Shown here: positions 25,763-33,063 of the stretch, in pieces | Layout of the letters: each line of letters begins with the position of its first letter | How positions within the stretch are numbered: the first letter of the stretch is position 1 | Notes under the pieces: model-generated | What the model saw: only the letters and a program-made list of their open reading frames with translations | Told to the model about the DNA's origin: nothing | Databases searched by the model: none | Assembly (NCBI GenBank): GCA_037143335.1 | Contig: JBAWZA010000002.1 | Span: 1-64,000 of the forward strand | Direction of reading: 5' to 3' | Length of the DNA stretch: 64,000 nucleotides | From: PALSA-1296 sp037143335 | GTDB taxonomy: Bacteria; Bacteroidota; Ignavibacteria; Palsa-1295 | Translations under genes and position numbers: made by a program

Positions 25763-27109
25763 TTACTTGTTTTCTCCTGAACCTAAGAGCACGATCTTCT
25801 TACGAAGCATCGCATCACTGATTTTCTTTGTGGCGTTGCGGGTATCTATCACAAGCGGAGCGTTCTTTACAATAAAATCATACTCGTACTGCGAGTGGTC
25901 CGTCGTAATGATGACAATATCGCTCGACTGCAATTGTTTTGCTGATAGCTCAACTGATGTGAGAGATTTCCCGCCGATCTCTATTGCAGGAACGAACGGA
26001 TCATTATATGCAATGTGATTCAGTCCGTCTTTCAAGAGCAGTTCGACTACCTTAATAGCAGGCGAGTGTCTGGTGTCATCAACGTCGCGTTTGAATGCGA
26101 CACCCAAGACAAGGACATTTACATCGGTGATACTCTTTGGTAAGTGTGCAACTTCGTGAATCACCATGTCGCGCACGTAGAACGGCATGGACTCATTCGT
26201 CTCTGCCGCCAGTGTAATAAAATTCGTTTCAAAATCATGTGCGCGAGCTAGCCATGATAAATAGAACGGATCAATGAGAATGCAATGCCCACCAATGCCC
26301 GGACCTGGGTAAAATGGCATGAAGCCGAAAGGCTTTGTGGCGGCGGCTTCTACGACTTCCCAGATATTGACGCCGCCCATCCTATCGCAGAGCTTTGCAA
26401 GCTCGTTGACGAGTGCGATATTTACTGAGCGGAAAATATTTTCCAGGAGCTTTTCCATCTCAGCTACTTTCGGGGAGCTTACTGGAATTACTAATGTGAT
26501 CACTTGCTGATTGGCAAGCACGGCAAGTTTCGTGCAATCACTTGATACGCCACCAACTACGATCGGCGTATTTGCAGTATTAAATTTCTGATTGCCCGGA
26601 TCAATGCGCTCCGGACTAAATGCAAGAAAGAAATCCTTGCCCACTTTTTTCCCATTTGCCTCTAAGATCGGCATCACCAAACCTTCAGTCGTGTTCGGAT
26701 AGGTAGTGGATTTCAGAATAATGAGTTGACCCTGTCTCAGTTGTGCGGCAATTGACTCTGCAGCACTCCGAATAAAAGAAATATCGGGTTCTTTATTTTC
26801 CGTGAAGGGAGTCGGGACACAAATGTAAATAATATCAAGCTCATTGATATTTGCATAATCCGCTTGAGCACGGAATGCTCCGCTCTTGATAACTGATTCT
26901 ACTTCAGCGTCGGGAATATCTTGGATATAATTTTTGCCGGAATTCAGTGAGGTGATTTTGCGGGTATCGAGATCAATGCCGACGGTGGTAAATCCTTTGC
27001 GTGCAAATTCAACGCCCAGCGGCAATCCGACATAGCCCAGACCAACGATGCCGATACGCGCCGTTTTCTGCTTGATTTTCTCTTCCAGCGCTACCGCGTA
27101 TGAATTCAT
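25763..27109 (-). CDS. wecC: UDP-N-acetyl-D-mannosamine dehydrogenase
   Basis: This is the first gene of the polysaccharide array. It should oxidise UDP-ManNAc to UDP-ManNAcA with two NAD+. From ATG 27109 the protein has 448 residues; a TTG start at 27130 would add seven. The N-terminal NAD domain has GIVGLGYVGLPLGVEFARKG. FSPERIDPGN and the catalytic Cys in GPGIGGHCILIDPFYLS follow, then VLVLGVAFKRDVDDTRHSPA in the C-terminal UDP-binding domain. Wider UDP-sugar dehydrogenases look similar, but the adjoining wecB supports ManNAc as substrate. No clear TAnnTTTG promoter was found in the 300 bases upstream. Confidence 0.9.
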   Translation of the reverse strand: MNSYAVALEEKIKQKTARIGIVGLGYVGLPLGVEFARKGFTTVGIDLDTRKITSLNSGKNYIQDIPDAEVESVIKSGAFRAQADYANINELDIIYICVPTPFTENKEPDISFIRSAAESIAAQLRQGQLIILKSTTYPNTTEGLVMPILEANGKKVGKDFFLAFSPERIDPGNQKFNTANTPIVVGGVSSDCTKLAVLANQQVITLVIPVSSPKVAEMEKLLENIFRSVNIALVNELAKLCDRMGGVNIWEVVEAAATKPFGFMPFYPGPGIGGHCILIDPFYLSWLARAHDFETNFITLAAETNESMPFYVRDMVIHEVAHLPKSITDVNVLVLGVAFKRDVDDTRHSPAIKVVELLLKDGLNHIAYNDPFVPAIEIGGKSLTSVELSAKQLQSSDIVIITTDHSQYEYDFIVKNAPLVIDTRNATKKISDAMLRKKIVLLGSGENK

Positions 27110-27262
27110 GGTATATCTAAAATCCGACAAAAGCTCTTAAACAGTGGCATCGGGAGAATACTTCCCGTTCTTATGAGATAGCTCTATAAGCGAATACCCG
27201 CTATATGTTTCCACTATGGAGAGGTCAAGAATCCCTGCCCTTTAAGTGAGCTCCACGTTCGA

Positions 27263-27348
27263 GTCATTTCGAGGTCGCCTTAGCGACCGAGAAATCGTTA
27301 TTCCAGAATACTTCAGGTATAACGATTTCTCCCTTCGGTCGAAATGAC
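27263..27348. repeat. Nested inverted repeat between wecC and nadE
   Basis: The outer arms GTCATTTCGA (27263-27272) and TCGAAATGAC (27339-27348) are exact inverted copies. The second pair is GAGAAATCGTTAT (27289-27301) with ATAACGATTTCTC (27319-27331), a 13-bp perfect match. A further palindrome GGTCGC-CTTA-GCGACC (27273-27288) sits inside the left arm. The form resembles the GTCATTTCGA...GAAATC intergenic repeats common in Bacteroidota genomes. The rest of the 27110-27417 spacer shows no gene and no confident promoter for either divergent gene. Confidence 0.85.
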
Positions 27349-27417
27349 AAACGGGGGAGTTTTATCCTCCCCCTCGTTTGTTGTTCAATTACAATACACA
27401 GATAGAACAATATCACC

Positions 27418-28260
27418 GTGTCACAACGCCTAACCACCAAAGCTGATCTCCGACTCAATACCGAGCAAACACGTGCCGTGCTCAGGATTTTCTTGCGCGA
27501 CGAAATGCGTCGGATGGGCTTCCAGAAGGCTGTGCTCGGGCTTTCTGGAGGAATTGACTCTGCGCTTTCGGCTTACCTTGCCGCAGATGCACTTGGGGCA
27601 GAGAATGTCCATTGTGTGATGATGCCCTACAAAACTTCCAGTGCAGACAGCCTCTCGGATGCCCAAACCGTGATTCATGCACTTGGCGTATCATCTGAAA
27701 TTGTCGAGATCACGCCAATGGCAGATGCCTACTTTGGGATGAATCTGGAAATGACAAAGCTCCAGATGGGTAATGTGATGGCACGCTTGAGGATGATAGT
27801 GCTCTATGATAGATCGCAATCGCGCAATGCCCTGGTGATCGGCACATCTAACAAAACCGAATCCCTACTCGGATATACCACTCTCTTCGGAGATAATGCC
27901 TCGGCGATAAATCCCATCGGCGATCTCTATAAAACACAGGTCCGCCAGCTATCGGCGGCGTTGGGAGTTCCAGATTCAATCTTACAAAAGCCTCCGAGCG
28001 CTGATCTATGGTCTGGGCAAACCGATGAAGCCGAGATGGGGCTGACCTACGATGAAGTGGACTCGCTTCTGTTCCACATGGTTGATAAACGGGAATCCGA
28101 TGCCGAATTGCTTGAAGCTGGATTCAAAGAAGTATTTATTCTGAAAGTGCGAAGAATGATAACAAGGTCCCAATTCAAGCGCATGCCTCCGCTCATCGCC
28201 AAGATTTCCGCCCGAACGGTGAATGTCGATTTCCGGTACCCAAGGGATTGGGGGAGCTGA
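27418..28260 (+). CDS. nadE: NAD(+) synthase, ammonia-dependent type
   Basis: The enzyme makes NAD from deamido-NAD with ATP and ammonia. The 280-residue protein has the N-type ATP pyrophosphatase P-loop LGLSGGIDSALSAYL (about 40-54), GTSNKTESLLGY, and NPIGDLYKTQVRQLSAALGV. PPSADLWSGQTDEAEMGLTY follows, with the Asp and Glu expected to bind magnesium. There is no N-terminal nitrilase glutaminase domain, so ammonia is the likely donor. The start is GTG at 27418; no in-frame ATG precedes the P-loop in a suitable place. The gene is divergent from wecC. Confidence 0.94.
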   Translation: MSQRLTTKADLRLNTEQTRAVLRIFLRDEMRRMGFQKAVLGLSGGIDSALSAYLAADALGAENVHCVMMPYKTSSADSLSDAQTVIHALGVSSEIVEITPMADAYFGMNLEMTKLQMGNVMARLRMIVLYDRSQSRNALVIGTSNKTESLLGYTTLFGDNASAINPIGDLYKTQVRQLSAALGVPDSILQKPPSADLWSGQTDEAEMGLTYDEVDSLLFHMVDKRESDAELLEAGFKEVFILKVRRMITRSQFKRMPPLIAKISARTVNVDFRYPRDWGS

Positions 28261-28271
28261 AGGGGCAGATG

Positions 28272-28288
28272 TTAGTCCTTAGTCTTTG
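28272..28288. repeat. Heptamer repeat TTAGTCC/TTAGTCT behind nadE
   Basis: TTAGTCC at 28272-28278 is followed directly by TTAGTCT and TTGG, 11 bases behind the nadE stop. The same 7-base period and TTAGTC core, or its complement ACTAA, recurs at 36298-36318 and in both arms at 50810-50901. It has no T-run and is not a terminator by sequence. Confidence 0.6.
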
Positions 28289-28376
28289 GTGGGACGTCCG
28301 CCGCGCGGATAAGTCATTCCGGTCAAATAAAAATAAATATGGCGAAAATATGCTTTATTCGCCGATTATCGACGAG

Positions 28377-28411
28377 TTTGAAAAAAGTGGAATAAATATT
28401 CCGTATCTTTG
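28377..28411 (+). promoter_or_regulatory. Bacteroidota-type promoter for the zinc-ribbon protein-rpsU operon
   Basis: TTTG at 28377-28380 and TATCTTTG at 28404-28411 match the Bacteroidota -33 and -7 elements (TTTG and TAnnTTTG) with 23 bases between. The transcript would begin near 28418 and have a leader of about 90 bases before ATG 28507, containing the inverted repeat at 28427-28475. A short open frame across 28248-28478 is not considered real. Confidence 0.65.
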
Positions 28412-28426
28412 TAGTCCGAATTTTGT

Positions 28427-28475
28427 GGATAACTTTTCCCTCGGTAGCACTTTATTGTCAAGTAAAGTGTTATCC
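28427..28475 (+). promoter_or_regulatory. Predicted structured leader of the rpsU operon
   Basis: CACTTTA (28448-28454) pairs with TAAAGTG (28463-28469) across an 8-base loop. The flanking GGATAAC (28427-28433) pairs with GTTATCC (28469-28475), sharing one base at 28469 and leaving a one-sided 14-base bulge. It lies between the predicted promoter and the first ATG. There is no T-run behind it, so it reads as a leader structure; possible roles are translational control or RNA stability. No known riboswitch class is recognised. Confidence 0.5.
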
Positions 28476-28506
28476 TAAATCTTGGGGTAAAGGGCGATAC
28501 AAATAT

Positions 28507-29025
28507 ATGGAAATTTTGGAGACACCAGTGGCTAAAACAGCAAAAGCACCAGCAGCAGATAAACCAAAGAAGGCTACACGAGGTCGTACTCGTCGCCGTA
28601 TGAAGTATATTACCGGCTTGATCCTTTGCTCGGATTGCACCAAAACAGCCCGTAAGGAGATCGTTGGTGAGGCTCATACGCAAGCCGCTGGCGAAGAGCC
28701 ACAGCCAATTGATCCGATCACCGGAGAGCGGAAGTCGGATAACCTTTGGGTGCGTTGCACAAAGTGTCATAATACGATGCTCGTGAACTTGACGGCGATG
28801 TTCGATGAAAAGCCAAAGGCTCATACGAACATGACAGCCTCTGAGTGTACACTATACACGCCACAGCGTATCTACGCTATCGGCGAAGCAGTTTATCATA
28901 AAGATTGGGATGATATCGGGTCGGTCGTTTCGAAAGAAGTGACAGGTTCAGGTCGTCATGCCATCATCGTCAGCTTTGATAAGCTTGGCGAGAAGAAGCT
29001 GCTCGAAAATTTTGCATTGGCATAA
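28507..29025 (+). CDS. Zinc-ribbon protein with C-terminal Tudor/SH3-like domain
   Basis: The 172-residue protein starts at ATG 28507. A Lys/Ala-rich N-terminus (KTAKAPAADKPKKATRGRTR) is followed by two widely spaced cysteine pairs, CSDC and CTKC, that could form one zinc ribbon. The last 50 residues (YAIGEAVYHKDWDDIGSVVS, then GRHAIIVSFDKLGEKKLL and ENFA) resemble the small SH3/Tudor-like domain at the end of UvrD/PcrA helicases and related RNA polymerase- or DNA-binding factors. A role in nucleic acid or polymerase binding is inference only. It is followed after 44 bases by rpsU, and the two probably form an operon. Confidence 0.75.
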   Translation: MEILETPVAKTAKAPAADKPKKATRGRTRRRMKYITGLILCSDCTKTARKEIVGEAHTQAAGEEPQPIDPITGERKSDNLWVRCTKCHNTMLVNLTAMFDEKPKAHTNMTASECTLYTPQRIYAIGEAVYHKDWDDIGSVVSKEVTGSGRHAIIVSFDKLGEKKLLENFALA

Positions 29026-29050
29026 GTTTTTTCACAACAATCAATCTCTG

Positions 29051-29057
29051 AAGGAGG
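29051..29057 (+). promoter_or_regulatory. Strong Shine-Dalgarno of rpsU
   Basis: AAGGAGG is a full anti-Shine-Dalgarno complement, 12 bases before the GTG at 29070. Most genes in this window lack such a site. In Bacteroidota the 16S tail is occluded by ribosomal proteins bS21, bS18 and bS6, and rpsU is the known exception with a strong Shine-Dalgarno, which fits autogenous control. The 12-base spacing is long, but an in-frame TAA at 29064 rules out an earlier start. Confidence 0.85.
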
Positions 29058-29069
29058 GATAAATAATAC

Positions 29070-29264
29070 GTGGTAGGAATTATCATTCAAGATAACGAGC
29101 CGATAGATCGGGCGTTACGACGTTTCAAGAAGAAGTACGAACGCGCCGGAATCCTCCGGGAGTTTCGCAGACGAACAGCTTACGAAAAGCCATCGATCAC
29201 AACGAAGATGCGCCTCCAGCGCGCAGCTCGCCGCCAAAAGCGGATGGAAGAAGAGGCAGGGTAA
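29070..29264 (+). CDS. rpsU: 30S ribosomal protein bS21
   Basis: The 64-residue basic protein has the usual bS21 start (VGIIIQDNEPIDRALRRFKK) and REFRRRTAYEKPS with a long Arg/Lys-rich C-terminal helix. It binds the 30S platform near the 16S 3' end and helps with initiation. The start is GTG at 29070 behind the AAGGAGG. It follows the zinc-ribbon gene and ends before the terminator at 29311-29340. Confidence 0.96.
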   Translation: MVGIIIQDNEPIDRALRRFKKKYERAGILREFRRRTAYEKPSITTKMRLQRAARRQKRMEEEAG

Positions 29265-29310
29265 TATGTTTTGATATGCAGAAATGCATAGAAGAAAAAA
29301 AAAGAAAAGA

Positions 29311-29340
29311 AAAGCCGGATAGTAATATCCGGCTTTTTTT
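29311..29340. terminator. Rho-independent terminator behind rpsU
   Basis: AAAGCCGGAT, a 6-base loop AGTAAT, and ATCCGGCTTT form a stem of 10 pairs followed by a T-run and preceded by an A-rich tract. It lies between rpsU (+) and the convergent lipoprotein gene ending at 29385 (-) and could serve both. Confidence 0.92.
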
Positions 29341-29384
29341 GGTTCTTCTTCCTGTGTACGGAGGCCAATTGAGGTCTTAAAAAA

Positions 29385-31733
29385 CTATTGCAATTGCCAA
29401 ATTCTTATCGTGCTATTGCTTGAAGCCGCGAGTACATGTTCGTTCCGACTTGCAGCGATTCCTGCGACGTAATTTGTACCCGATAGGAGTTTTACCATCG
29501 AGCTTCCGTCAGCAATCTTGATGACGCGGACGACGTTCGCACCAGATACTTGGTCAACAACGTAGATATTATTCTTCGTAAGAATTGGGTTGCCGTATCG
29601 TGTTCCATTTGTTCCACCGATCGTCGCTTTACCGCTAATCACGCCTGTCTTGGTTGCATAGCAAGAGTAGAGCTTGTAATCGTTGGTTGCGACGACAGTA
29701 AGTCCATCTTCTGAAGAGAAGAAGCTATATGGTGATCCAGCAACAGTAAAGTTTCGAATCTCAGAGTTTGAAGCGATACTCCAAACACGATCAATACCAG
29801 CATTCTTTGTATCTGCATAAATGATTGCATTCTCATCACGGTCATATCCGAATGAATACACCGAGTCGTTAATGTTCGACGGATGCAAGGTTTGCATGAC
29901 ATTACCGTTCGTTGCGTCGTAGATATTCAGATCAGGATCAACACCTGAGCCATGTGCAAGAAGAGCAATAATCTTTGCGCCATCGTCACTCAATACTGAA
30001 CCTGAGACACCTGCAACCTTAATGATGGATGATGCTGTAGTGGTAGAGACGTCATAAAGCATCGCGCCACCTCCGTAACTTGATGAAAGCAAGAGTTTGT
30101 TGTTGTCAGTGCTGAACTGCATTGAGTTAACATAATTCTGCCCAGTAAAAGTACCAGTACTCAGCATTGCTCCTGTCTTTGCATCATACACGTTGAATCC
30201 AGAAATGGTGTAGAGTGCTAATTTGCTTCCATCAGGCGAGAGTGCAATTGCCTGACTCTCCTTTGCACCTACTGTTATATCAATGAACGTGCTCGTTGCA
30301 CTTCCGCATACCTTGATTGGATCAAGATTACGTGCTTCACCCGAAGTCAGTGCAGGTACCGTGAGCGTGTTGGATAAATTGCCATTCACGTCCATTGCGT
30401 TTATCGTAAGATCGGATCCAGATGCTGCTTGTACAGCATATTTTCCGTCCTTCGTATAGACATAGGAGTTATTCACGCCAACAGTTATCGTGACTAGCCC
30501 CTCAGTAGCTTTGTCATCGCACCCGACAATCGTGCCAGAGACTGAAGCTGGACAAGGTGAATTCAATGAGATGTCACCGATGTCTTTGTTTTCTCCGTCT
30601 GCAACTTGAACATCGATCGGAGCATTGATATAGAATGTTCCACCATTCTTTGCTGCGTCAATATTGATCTGAGTCTTTCTGTTATATGGGTAACGAAGGA
30701 AATGAATTCTTCCATCTGGACCCGTCTTTGCGCCTGCATGAACAAAATACTTACCAGCTGCATCATCGCCGACGATTGATACTGCCACTCCCGCAACGGG
30801 CACGCCATTGCACACAACCCGCAAGGAGACATTTGCCGAGGAAAATCCATATCCAGTCGAATCTTTGTAATCAAGATTCCAATCACTGAAATGTTTTACT
30901 GTCCCTGTGTACATTCCACCGCTGAGTGAAGCGAAGCCTTCTTCTTTCCACATGCCGAGTGTCTCATCAAAATACCAGAGTGGCATCACAGCCGGTGCGT
31001 TCGGGTCAATAGCTTTTGGGAAACTCAGGGTCGCAGGTTTTGTGGCATCGAGCTTGAGCGCATTGCCGCTTGGGTCTTTGAGTTCAACTCTCAATACGCC
31101 ACAAGAGATGAGTGAGGTTGTTTTGCCATCAGTCGTCTGCGCCATATCATCACCTGAGAAATAATCGAAAAACGTTTTGGTTTTCGGATCAAGGTATCGT
31201 GCGGCAACTCTAACGGCTCCTGTATATGGATTGCCTGAAGCATCGGTGAAACTTCCCGGAGCAAAGACAATCGAACCACCAGCGGCAATCGTGACCGTTC
31301 CACCGAGTGTAGCAGAAGCAACGGTCGCAGTCGCTGCGTTACTCATCATCGTGAGGTCAACGCGTGAGGATCCAGTGGTGTATGGCAACTCTGCCTTGGC
31401 GGCTGTAAAATATCCGACTTTCTTGGCAAGTGCCAAAGCGCGCCCGGAGGTAATAGTTGTGTTTTTGATGATGTAGAAGCCATTGGCATCCGTCATTGCT
31501 GTAGCTCCTGTGCCACAGGTTACTGATGCGCCCATGACGGCATTCCCCGTCTCATCTACGACACGACCATAGACTGTAGTAATTTGTATCGTACTTGTTG
31601 AGCTTGGATCGGATGGACCCGAAGCGCAGCCAGTGAGGTAAAGCGTAGAATATCCCGATAATGCAACAAAGATTATCAAGAGAAGCATATTCCCGAGACG
31701 ATTGGCTCGAAGAGGAGATTGTATGTTTTTCAT
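29385..31733 (-). CDS. Large lipoprotein with carboxypeptidase-regulatory-like domain and beta-propeller-like C-terminus
   Basis: The 782-residue protein has a lipoprotein signal peptide: hydrophobic run LLLIIFVALSGYSTLYLTGC with the lipobox LTGC at about residue 36. Residues about 50-125 form a carboxypeptidase-regulatory-like beta sandwich (TTVYGRVVDETGNAVMGASV, then TDANGFYIIKN). A region with GGSIVFAPGSFTDASGNPYT and TLSFPKAIDPNAPAV, PLWYFDETLGMWKEEG follows, then further immunoglobulin-like segments. The last 300 residues (SPDGSKLALYTISGFNVYDA, FSTDNNKLLLSSSYGGGAML, ending NSTIRIWQLQ) look like WD40/YVTN propeller blades. It is likely surface- or periplasm-exposed; the function is unknown. 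A plausible role is carbohydrate or protein binding, but no catalytic motif is seen. Confidence 0.78.
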   Translation of the reverse strand: MKNIQSPLRANRLGNMLLLIIFVALSGYSTLYLTGCASGPSDPSSTSTIQITTVYGRVVDETGNAVMGASVTCGTGATAMTDANGFYIIKNTTITSGRALALAKKVGYFTAAKAELPYTTGSSRVDLTMMSNAATATVASATLGGTVTIAAGGSIVFAPGSFTDASGNPYTGAVRVAARYLDPKTKTFFDYFSGDDMAQTTDGKTTSLISCGVLRVELKDPSGNALKLDATKPATLSFPKAIDPNAPAVMPLWYFDETLGMWKEEGFASLSGGMYTGTVKHFSDWNLDYKDSTGYGFSSANVSLRVVCNGVPVAGVAVSIVGDDAAGKYFVHAGAKTGPDGRIHFLRYPYNRKTQINIDAAKNGGTFYINAPIDVQVADGENKDIGDISLNSPCPASVSGTIVGCDDKATEGLVTITVGVNNSYVYTKDGKYAVQAASGSDLTINAMDVNGNLSNTLTVPALTSGEARNLDPIKVCGSATSTFIDITVGAKESQAIALSPDGSKLALYTISGFNVYDAKTGAMLSTGTFTGQNYVNSMQFSTDNNKLLLSSSYGGGAMLYDVSTTTASSIIKVAGVSGSVLSDDGAKIIALLAHGSGVDPDLNIYDATNGNVMQTLHPSNINDSVYSFGYDRDENAIIYADTKNAGIDRVWSIASNSEIRNFTVAGSPYSFFSSEDGLTVVATNDYKLYSCYATKTGVISGKATIGGTNGTRYGNPILTKNNIYVVDQVSGANVVRVIKIADGSSMVKLLSGTNYVAGIAASRNEHVLAASSNSTIRIWQLQ

Positions 31734-31863
31734 TGGTGTAAAAAAATAATAAATAAAGAGTGTGAACAGGATATAAATGCTTTAGAGGGCAGGAAGTTAC
31801 AGCAGTGGGGGTGGTAATTTATAAAATTATCATTCAGCCTCTTCGAATTCCTCTATATTGTAT

Positions 31864-32208
31864 ATGCCAATGATGGGCACCAATATGCGAAGACCACAGA
31901 AAGACATTCGGGACAAAACTCAATTTAAGACATCAGAGGAATTCTATGACAAAGAATACGGCTGGGTTAGGCGCATTGCTGATCCGTGCCCGCGCTGCCA
32001 CTCGGCAAATACTACTGCCTTGCTCGAGGAGCAGGGTTTCACGGGTTGTACGCATTGCCTGAGCGTTCAACTTCTTGAAGGATATGCATTCACCGAAGGC
32101 GGATACTCTGAAGCTCGGAGAGTTCTCGAAACGCTATTTGATGAAAAGCGCGTAGATAAACCTGTTCAGCCACCAAGATTCATGCCGATGTTTTTCAACA
32201 GGAAGTAG
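31864..32208 (+). CDS. Small zinc-ribbon protein of unknown function
   Basis: The 114-residue protein has two cysteine pairs, CPRC and CTHC, about 25 residues apart in the middle. This suggests a zinc ribbon, which may bind nucleic acid or be a subunit of a larger complex. The N-terminus is basic (MRRPQKDIRDKTQF), and the C-terminal half (YSEARRVLETLFDEKRVDKP) looks helical. I chose ATG 31864; a TTG two codons upstream and ATGs at 31870, 31873 and 31885 are alternatives. It precedes the PASTA gene by 67 bases. No family name is recognised. Confidence 0.65.
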   Translation: MPMMGTNMRRPQKDIRDKTQFKTSEEFYDKEYGWVRRIADPCPRCHSANTTALLEEQGFTGCTHCLSVQLLEGYAFTEGGYSEARRVLETLFDEKRVDKPVQPPRFMPMFFNRK

Positions 32209-32275
32209 GCTACCAGATTTGCTTAGGGACTCTCTTTCTCCGAAGACATCCAAGTCACATATTATATTCGTATCT

Positions 32276-33058
32276 ATGGCATTGCTAAAAGAAATCGCGA
32301 AACAAGGAAAGTGGACTCGGTGGGGGATTCGAGCAGTTATCGTAATGCTCGGACTGTTGGCATTCCTCTTATTGCTCGACAATATCATCATGCCGTGGTA
32401 CGTGAAGCGTGGCGAGGTTTCGGTCTTACCAAAGGTCGTCGGCAAACCCGTAGATGAAGCAGTGCAAATCCTCCACGATGCTGGCTACGAGCCAATCAAA
32501 TACGAAACACAATTTGACGAGAAAGCGAAGGAAGGGCTTATCATCCGCCAAACACCTGAAGGTGGTGACGAGACCAAACCTGGGCGTAAGGTCTATCTCA
32601 TTATTTCCGGCGGTAAGGAAATGGTGGTGATGCCGAATCTCATTGGTCAACAATTAAAGGATGCACGAATCTTGCTCGTGAGATCGAATCTCGGACTCGG
32701 TAAAACAGATTTCGGATTCAGCGATTCCATCGCAAGCGGAGTCGTGATCCAACAATCCCCGCGAGTCGGCACCAAAATATCGGCAGAGCAAAAAATTGAT
32801 ATCGTCGTCTCCGAAGGATCACGCGCAGGAAAAATAGAAGTGCCTAATCTCATTGATGCATCAGTTGGTGAGGCTGTGCTGAAATTAGGGAATGCAAAAC
32901 TCGGTGTTGGCAGTAGAAATTATGTGCCCAATGACTCGCGACGACTGAATCAGATTGTCGAGCAGTCACCAAAGCCTGGAGAATTTGTGCAAGTTGGCTC
33001 GACTGTTGATTTGTGGATCACAACCGATAAACAGCTGGAGTCAAAAGAGCAACACTAA
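32276..33058 (+). CDS. Membrane-anchored PASTA-domain protein
   Basis: The 260-residue protein starts at ATG 32276; the 19 codons upstream to 32219 look non-coding. One N-terminal helix (WGIRAVIVMLGLLAFLLLLD) anchors three extracytoplasmic PASTA domains. Each begins with a V-P-x-V/L-G/I motif (SVLPKVVGKPVDEAVQIL, VVMPNLIGQQLKDARILL, IEVPNLIDASVGEAVLKL) and ends in the usual QSPK/PG-K segment. PASTA domains in kinases and penicillin-binding proteins sense or bind peptidoglycan fragments. No kinase or transpeptidase domain is present, so this is a stand-alone form as found in several Bacteroidota. A cell-wall role is inference. Confidence 0.88.
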   Translation: MALLKEIAKQGKWTRWGIRAVIVMLGLLAFLLLLDNIIMPWYVKRGEVSVLPKVVGKPVDEAVQILHDAGYEPIKYETQFDEKAKEGLIIRQTPEGGDETKPGRKVYLIISGGKEMVVMPNLIGQQLKDARILLVRSNLGLGKTDFGFSDSIASGVVIQQSPRVGTKISAEQKIDIVVSEGSRAGKIEVPNLIDASVGEAVLKLGNAKLGVGSRNYVPNDSRRLNQIVEQSPKPGEFVQVGSTVDLWITTDKQLESKEQH

Positions 33059-33063
33059 AAAGC

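Noticed and set aside
28248..28478. 76-codon open frame between nadE and the zinc-ribbon gene
   Set aside because: It overlaps the nadE end, crosses a heptamer repeat, the predicted promoter and the leader hairpin, and the amino acid sequence has no protein-like pattern.
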